Assembly (NCBI GenBank): GCA_028641055.1
Contig: CM054062.1
Location: 9,947,638-10,011,637, forward strand
Length of the DNA stretch: 64,000 bases
Origin: Alopecurus myosuroides
Taxonomy: Eukaryota; Streptophyta; Magnoliopsida; Poales; Poaceae
Direction: 5' to 3'
The notes beneath the pieces were generated by a model that did not search any database, was not told the DNA's origin, and worked only from the letters and a program-made list of their open reading frames with translations. Made by a program: the position numbers and the translations under genes. Shown piece after piece: positions 57,990 to 64,000 of the stretch (position 1 is its first letter; every line of letters starts with the position of its first letter).

Positions 57990-58240
57990 TTTAGTGCCAG
58001 CCATACATGCAAGGATGCAAGTGTATTTACACACTATGTTGCTTGGACTGTTCGACACATTGTCAAGTCAATAATCTCATAAGGAAATACAAATAAATGA
58101 AGCTGCAAGGAAATGCATGGTTTACAACTGATCAAATGCTCACAAACAATGTAACAGTAAATGAATGTTAGAGAGCATTGACAATTGACGTCTTTGATCA
58201 TGATGGGTACTTGTCTTACAAGTTTAGTGAACTAAAAGCG
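57990..58240. repeat. Duplicated block R3, copy a
   Basis: It matches about 59225-59445 ('gatcaaatgctca', 'ttagagagcatt', 'gatcatgatgg.tacttgtctt'). It is followed on the minus strand (58456-58315) by an exon-like stretch NLKAGSGVGRLPQRPFMAFS bounded by TGTGCAG and GTGATC; product unknown. Confidence 0.8.
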
Positions 58241-58599
58241 TTGTTCCAGCCTAGAAAAATACAAACCCACATCTCAAAAAGATCGAAGATGCAATGCATG
58301 TACCATACATGATCACCTTGGGCAGCAACCAATTCGAGTGCGGTCAAGGAGGTACCTTTGGGTGTCGATTTTGACGAGCTCCTAAACAGCGGGGTCGAGA
58401 ACGCCATGAAGGGCCTTTGGGGCAACCTCCCGACACCACTCCCAGCTTTCAGATTCTGCACAGCCATGCAAGTCTATAAGATAAGACATGGGATTCATAG
58501 TTAAATAGAGAAAAAGCTGCAACTAGGAGTGCATATGCACTTTCTTCTATTCTGCCAGAAAACTATATGGACACATTGACATGCAACATCAAGGCATTC

Positions 58600-59165
58600 A
58601 CTAGTGGCTCGAAACAACGTTTTCAAGTTAGGAGCTTACTTAATCTAAACAACGTTTTCAGGGCATCTTGGAAGTTGCAAGAAATATATAACACTCATGG
58701 CCAAACTAAGAAAGCAAGTTCAAATCAATAATAAGAACAGAGCTAGAACAGGAATGCATCTCAAATCTGGAACCACGAGATTTTCATAAACCTCTTAAAC
58801 AATTAACTGATATAGCGCCATTTATGGAACAAGCACAATTTGCCTTCGATTTGGTACTTTCATGTACATAGAACCTAGCTTGGGAAAAACCCGGTTGTAC
58901 TAGATTAGTTGTACCATTGCACCCAAATTAAAATATAAAATGATGGCATTGTTGACATCAACAAAATTTTGCAGGGTTTGATGGCCATAGAGATTGCAGA
59001 AGAGGAAGGAGCTCACCGGAGGCATACATGGGCACCAGCAGGGTTGCGGCGCGGTGCCGAGGAGGTAGTCAAAGGCGCGCGGCAACACCTCTAGGTTGAC
59101 AATCAGTTGTTGGCATCGAATACGAGGGGACAGTGGAGGAGCTCGGCTCGTCCATCACCTGCACG
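58600..59165 (-). repeat. Duplicated blocks R4+R1, copy b (Helitron-free)
   Basis: The block is contiguous here where copy a is split by the Helitron. The exon-like segment 59158-59017 (142 bp, minus) has acceptor CGTGCAG and donor GTGAGC and reads LPRAFDYLLGTAPQPCWCPC in one frame. Confidence 0.8.
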
Positions 59166-59224
59166 ACAACAAACCATCACAAGTTCAACTCAACGACACT
59201 AGAAACCATATTAAAGAATTCCAA

Positions 59225-59445
59225 AGCCTAGGATTCACATGTATTTAAACACCAGGTTACTTGGACTGATCCACACATTGTGGAAATACAAATAAAGGAA
59301 GCTGTGATGGAAAACATGGTTTACATATGATCAAATGCTCATAAACACTATAACAGTTGATGAACATTAGAGAGCATTTACAATTGACATGTGTGATCAT
59401 GATGGCTACTTGTCTTGCGAGTTTAGTGAACTAAAAACAGTGCCG
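59225..59445. repeat. Duplicated block R3, copy b
   Basis: More diverged partner of 57990-58240, in the same orientation and order relative to R1. Confidence 0.75.
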
Positions 59446-60479
59446 GGTTCAAACAGGAGTCAAATAATCTGCACAAAGTCGGGTTCAAACAAGAGTGCAG
59501 AGTCGGGTCAAATAGCAGGGCATGCATCTGACACTTGAAGTAACAATTGAAACACAAACAAGCAATCAAAAAAAAATAATCGGTTTGAATTTACTAGTGA
59601 TAACAAGACAGTAGCCTAGCATATGTCAATGGTCCGTCTGTTGGACCATCGGAGGACACAAAGCATGTAGAGGAGGAGGATAGAAGGCGGGAAGAACCAA
59701 GAATTTACCTGAACCACCACAGAGGCGGAGACGTACGCCACTGGCAAACATGCCGCCATCACAAACATCCGGCTGCCACTAACGAGCTCATGATCTCTAC
59801 ACAGGAAAAATGAAATCAGGGTTCATTGGAAGAATGCAAGTAAAGCTAGCCACTTGTTTGACTAGTAATTAAGGTTTCCTGATCTGCAAGCAGATCAACA
59901 AGTCTACAAAAAATAATGGTCTCTTTCCCTTCCAGTGAACAGAAGTTCAATCCGACTAATCTGATTTGACAACAAGAGTTTGCCATAGATAAAGAGGCCC
60001 ACGGAGGCATAAGTCTATGTGTCCGTCGATCAAATTAGAAAAAGTATACCACATGCTGATGCTAGGTGTAAAATGTAATTGACAAAAAATAGAGAGGGGG
60101 GGCATAAGATGCCATGCACAAGGTCCTTGGAGACCGGTGATCATTACGCACTCCAAACTTTGGAACGGGATTAACTCCTTAAATAACCTCATTTTTACAA
60201 TGCTAGCTTAGCATGTACGGAAAAAGTAAATTGGTGAATCAACAAAACACACGGCATCACTACGCTTCCTTCCGTTATATGATCAAAGACATAAACATAC
60301 TTATTTAGTTCAAACTGCGTTTTCATAGAAAGAAAACGATCAGCCAAGGGTGCTAACAGTAGCATCACCAAGCATGGTGTATTATAAAGGTGAAATTGGA
60401 AAGTTTTGATGCCTCCACAAAATCAGAAGTGTGTTTATTGCATCAATTGTAGTAGAAACCTTGAGCTCGCGGAGTTTAC

Positions 60480-60720
60480 CTATGGAGACTAAGATTAGAC
60501 ATGATGAAGTGGCCACCCAACGGCAAGCTGTGCAGCTCCACTTGCTCGATCGGTCCGTCTCCCACAACAAATCACCCTGTCCAGTTGATGAATCGGAAGA
60601 AAGGGTGTCGGTGGAGGCTGGCCGGCCTAGAAATGGAGAACATGAAGGAGCTTGCCCACGGTGCAAGCTGCCGGTATCGGTGAGGGTCCCAGAGACAGGG
60701 CTTCCTGTGTGAGCCAGCCG
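60480..60720 (-). other. Gene-like segment, related to 61555-61830
   Basis: A minus-strand frame reads GQAPSCSPFLGRPASTDTLS, then GDLLWETDRSSKW. The segment at 61830-61555 reads HLGALDGSHSGWSFSLHISG, then LLWEMDQIERVEM, at corresponding positions. Both are GC-rich islands in AT-rich DNA and look like duplicated ancient exons. I do not recognise the family. Confidence 0.4.
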
Positions 60721-60764
60721 GTCGATGTGCGGCTTGTTGATTTCTGCTGTGATGCACACAAAAA

Positions 60765-61105
60765 GAAAAATAGGAAAACTGAAGCCATCACTCTCCAATA
60801 TCAAAAGTACATCAAACTGTAGACTACAAAATGGATCTATATGTGTAGTAATAGAGACCTGACTGCCAACTGCCAAGACTGAGATAACAAAATTGCACAC
60901 GGTCAAATGATACACAATGCAACCATATGTGAGCATGCATTTTCAACAAGTTTAGTAAAGATAAGAGGACCGACAAAATAAATTGTCACGTGCATAAGAG
61001 ACATGAAGGAAGTAGAGAACTGAACACAACCCGTAACCAAGGGACAACTTTTGCCTTCATAGTTCAAAATTCGCACATATTCATGGCAGAAAATTTAATA
61101 ATTAA
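60765..61105. repeat. Duplicated block R2, copy b
   Basis: Partner of 57432-57772 in the same orientation. Confidence 0.9.
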
Positions 61106-61554
61106 CCTTTAAATCAGTGAAACAATATGTGTGGATATCATGGGACGTGGTATTATGTCTTCATCCGGCATTTTCCTCTCTCCTGCTTACAGAAATCTAC
61201 AAATATCCATAACTGAGTGCACTGCTATTTAAAAGAATGGACACTGACACTAGATGAAGCAGAGTACATGAGCATCGTCCAGCTACCTAGTAGCTGTAAC
61301 ACTAATTATAGATGTTGAATCAACAAGAGAACGGTCAGATTGCATCTACTACTCCGAACAAAAACTTATGGCTGTTGTAGTACTACGCCATCAGGATATG
61401 AAGCATCAGATGCTTTACTAAAACAAGACTTTGAACACATAAAAAAATCCTGGATTGAGGGATTTATACCTTCCAATGGCAGAACCAGGTCGATGAAGAC
61501 AGGCAGCAACCTTGGGCTTCATCTAGGTCGGGGGCTCGGGGCCTGTCGGCTACT

Positions 61555-61830
61555 GGTTCAGGCGGTGACGGTCGCAACCTGCCAGCGAGCAGCGCATCTC
61601 TACCCGCTCGATTTGGTCCATCTCCCACAATAAATTCAATGTCCGGCTATTACAATCGGACGCGAGGGTGGCCGTGGAGGTCGGCCCGGAGATGTGGAGC
61701 GAGAAGGACCAGCCGGAGTGGGAGCCATCCAAGGCGCCTAGATGAAGCACTTGCCAACGTTGCAGGACACTGGCGTCGGTGAGGATCCCAGAGCCAACAC
61801 TTGTTGGCCGGCTAAGCATGGTCCAGTCGG
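61555..61830 (-). other. Gene-like segment, related to 60480-60720
   Basis: It is open on the minus strand for about 99 codons (MAVGTASDWTMLSRPTSVGS start at 61849). See the partner entry for the shared motif (LLWEMDQ against LLWETDR). Unrecognised. Confidence 0.4.
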
Positions 61831-61929
61831 ACGCAGTGCCAACTGCCAAGACTACAAAATGGATCTATATGTGTAGTAATAGAGACCTGACTGCCAACTG
61901 CCAAGACTGAGATAACAAAATTGCCAAGA

Positions 61930-62700
61930 CTGAGATGAACCTTGTCCTCCTACTTGCATGCTTCAAGAAGAACAACACATACTAGAACAAACCCTTAAAT
62001 TCTGGAGTAGTAAACTCTGTACATCACCTCACCTACATAAATAATACTTCAACTATGCAAACAGAGTAGTAAACTTTCCATAGCAGATGTGTATTGCTAG
62101 TAAAAGCGGCAAACCCAGAACAATAAAACTGAAAAAAAACTCGTATAAGCTCTAAAGGTAGAAACAGATGGAAAAAAATTTATTTAAATTGATTGGTACT
62201 TACAACTAGCCATTGATAAACATAGGCTACATAAGTCTGGGAAGACCACAAGTGACCGCTAGAACATATGAATTCAGTCATAGATAATCACATCAACGGT
62301 GGGCTAGCTAGCTTGGGCAGCAGCACTTGATACAGACCACGTAAAATAAGCCCCAACCATTGTCGAGAATTTATATTTGGATGAAAGTACTGTCTCAGCC
62401 CAGGCAGTAAAAATAGATGTATAGACTGCTAAGGCAATACAATTTCAAAGGGTAGAAACTGATGAAACAATAGTCGACAGTAAAATTAGATAGGAAAAGT
62501 CTACACCACCGAAAGTAACATGTATCCACTCCAAAACAAGTCAACTTATAGCAGCAAGCTCCGTTTTATAAGCTTCCTTGTACGGAACATCATGTTGTCC
62601 ACGTATGAATAGCAACACTCCACGACATGTCAAATGACTACATGCCAGCATGCAAATAGATAAGAAATGAGAGATTATTAACGGAAAATCCAACATCACC
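61930..62700. other. AT-rich DNA, nothing recognised
   Basis: No frame, repeat end or RNA gene was found. Confidence 0.5.
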
Positions 62701-62739
62701 CCAAGTGGATCTTGACAACAGAACAACTACGAAGCACCG

Positions 62740-63030
62740 ATACGGCTGGCAGAGCCGTGTCTGCGTACAAAACGCCTGCGATACGCCGATACGCCCGATA
62801 CGCTGCCGATACGCGTATCCCCTGCGTGTCCCCTTTTCCCGTATTAAAAAAAAAGAAATTTAATCTGATACGCGTACAGAACGGGAGCGGATACGTCTGT
62901 CCGCCTTGAATCGAGCCGCCGCCGGCTGGAATCGATCCGCCGCCCTCCGCCGCCGCCTGGAGTCCTCCTCTCCTCCGCCTGGAATCTCCTCCGACCTCCG
63001 CCGCCGCCTGGAGTCCTCCTCTGTCGCCGC
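62740..63030 (+). promoter_or_regulatory. Leader region of the hAT-like gene with short repeats
   Basis: 62765-62885 holds several 'gatacgc' words ('cgatacgccgatacgcccgatacgc' type). 62945-63030 holds two units of about 51 bp (cctggagtcctcctct...). The GC-rich leader followed by AT-rich DNA suits a 5' untranslated exon and first intron (possible donor AAG/GTGAGC at about 63041). This is inference from position. Confidence 0.4.
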
Positions 63031-63232
63031 CCGTCGCCAGCAAGGTGAGCTGCAACCGCTCGGTCCGCTCCTGCCCTCCCCCTTCCACGGAATCTCCTCC
63101 GTCTCCCCTGCCAAGCTTGCTCTCCCCTGCCTAGCTTGCTGCGTTTCTGCTTGCTGTAAATGCTTCCCTGCTTATATTACTTGATGTACTGCTACGTAGA
63201 TGTACTGCAGTGTTGCTGGCTTGCTGCTTATA

Positions 63233-64000
63233 GTTATATGTTTGTTCATCAAAATTGGGCGTCTTATAGAGAGATTAATCCAGCTAGTGCTCAAAGGGTG
63301 AAAGAGCTTATTCTCAATGATGTGTGGTGGGATAAACTTGGATACATTGTATCCTTCTTGTTACCCATTTATAACATGATAAGGATTGCCGACACGGATA
63401 AACCATGCCTCCATTTGATATATGAGATGTGGGATCACATGATAGAGAAGGTGAGTGGTTCTTGTAGCTTTCTTCATTATCATTTGGTCATTCTTGATAT
63501 GTATTGCTTGCTGATTTTGTTGTTCTCATTTCATAGGTAAAAATTCCTATTTATCGTCATGAAGGAAAGGGCCCAAATGAAGAATGTGCCCTCTATACTG
63601 TTATAAAGAAAGTCCTTATATCACGTTGGACCAAGAGTAATACCCCACTCCATTGTTTGGCCCACTCATGCAATCCTAGGTAAAATATATATGTTTTTGT
63701 TTGTCAAATTTCAAGACCACAATATGAAAAAGCTACTGATTCTAATACTCCACTCCATTGCTATGTTAAAATAGGTACTATACTACAAGTTGGATTGAGG
63801 CTATTCCAGGCCGTGTTGCCCCCAATGATGATAAAGAAATTCTTGATATGAGAAACAAGTGTTTGCGGAAGTTTTTTCCTGACCAAGATGACTTCAAGAC
63901 CATCAAAAAAGAATTTGCTGATTTTTCTCTCATGTCAAATGACTTCCTAAATGCGGATTCAATTGAAGATAGAGAAGATTTTGAACCAAAGCAATGGTGG
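63233..64000 (+). CDS. hAT-transposase-like protein, partial (cut by window end)
   Basis: Such proteins are DNA transposases or domesticated relatives. Three exons join in frame: about 63233-63450, 63537-63679 and 63775 onward. They read NWASYREINPASAQRVKELI, NDVWWDKLGYIVSFLLPIYN, PCLHLIYEMWDHMIEKV, then IPIYRHEGK and RWTKSNTPLHCLAHSCNPRY, then RKFFPDQDDFKTIKKEFADF and EPKQWW at the end. This is the middle-to-late part of the grass hAT/DUF659 protein family just before the dimerisation domain. The start is uncertain: the acceptor CTTATAG at about 63232 is my choice, and N-terminal exons (BED finger) are not visible. No stop interrupts the exons. Confidence 0.75.

Overview
This window is nuclear DNA of a grass, most likely a Triticeae cereal (wheat, Aegilops, barley or rye). 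The signs are GC-rich plant genes with GT-AG introns sitting in long AT-richer stretches of nested transposons, Stowaway MITEs with the CTCCCTCC terminus, a Helitron end of the grass type, and LTR fragments that I recognise from memory as Triticeae families. The species assignment is inference.

Layout. 1-320: end and early internal part of a Gypsy-like LTR element. 355-7600: a nearly full-length LINE (minus) with a 15-bp target duplication, inserted in a FAR1-like gene fragment (7616-8392, continuing for a few codons left of the LINE). 9217-21671: a complete but dead Sirevirus-type Copia element (minus), with two LTRs, a 5-bp duplication ACAAC, PBS, PPT, gag, pol and an extra env-like ORF; its 3' LTR carries a later Mutator-like MITE. 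21950-22760: a GC-rich inverted-repeat element just upstream of the first host gene. 23143-30321: PSF2 (GINS complex), 8 exons, complete. Its intron 2 holds an antisense assembly of captured gene pieces including V-ATPase subunit B exons, and its intron 3 holds a Harbinger-like element. 30856-32239: tRNA-Met, tRNA-Val and tRNA-Ile. 33600-41340: Stowaway MITE and broken LTR retrotransposons, one folded into an inverted repeat. 41578-44450: 5'-truncated LINE with a 10-bp duplication. 45596-47261: an intact two-exon cytochrome P450, CYP93-like. 49142-51050: an old LINE remnant. 51605-51756: possible first exon of a small gene. 52800-62700: locally duplicated, mostly non-coding DNA, with a Helitron (53963-56946) that itself took up a LINE-mobilised insert. 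63233-64000: start of a hAT-transposase-like gene with introns, cut by the window end.

Only PSF2, the P450 and the tRNA genes look like working host genes. PSF2 acts in replication initiation and the P450 in specialised metabolism; they share no pathway and are simply neighbours. The rest is transposon history, and several insertions can be ordered: Helitron into a duplicated segment (the paralogue keeps the empty site), then a LINE product into the Helitron; Copia first, then the MITE into one LTR. I saw no defence system, CRISPR array or other clearly new multi-gene system. The least expected item is the antisense, spliced-looking chimera inside PSF2 intron 2.
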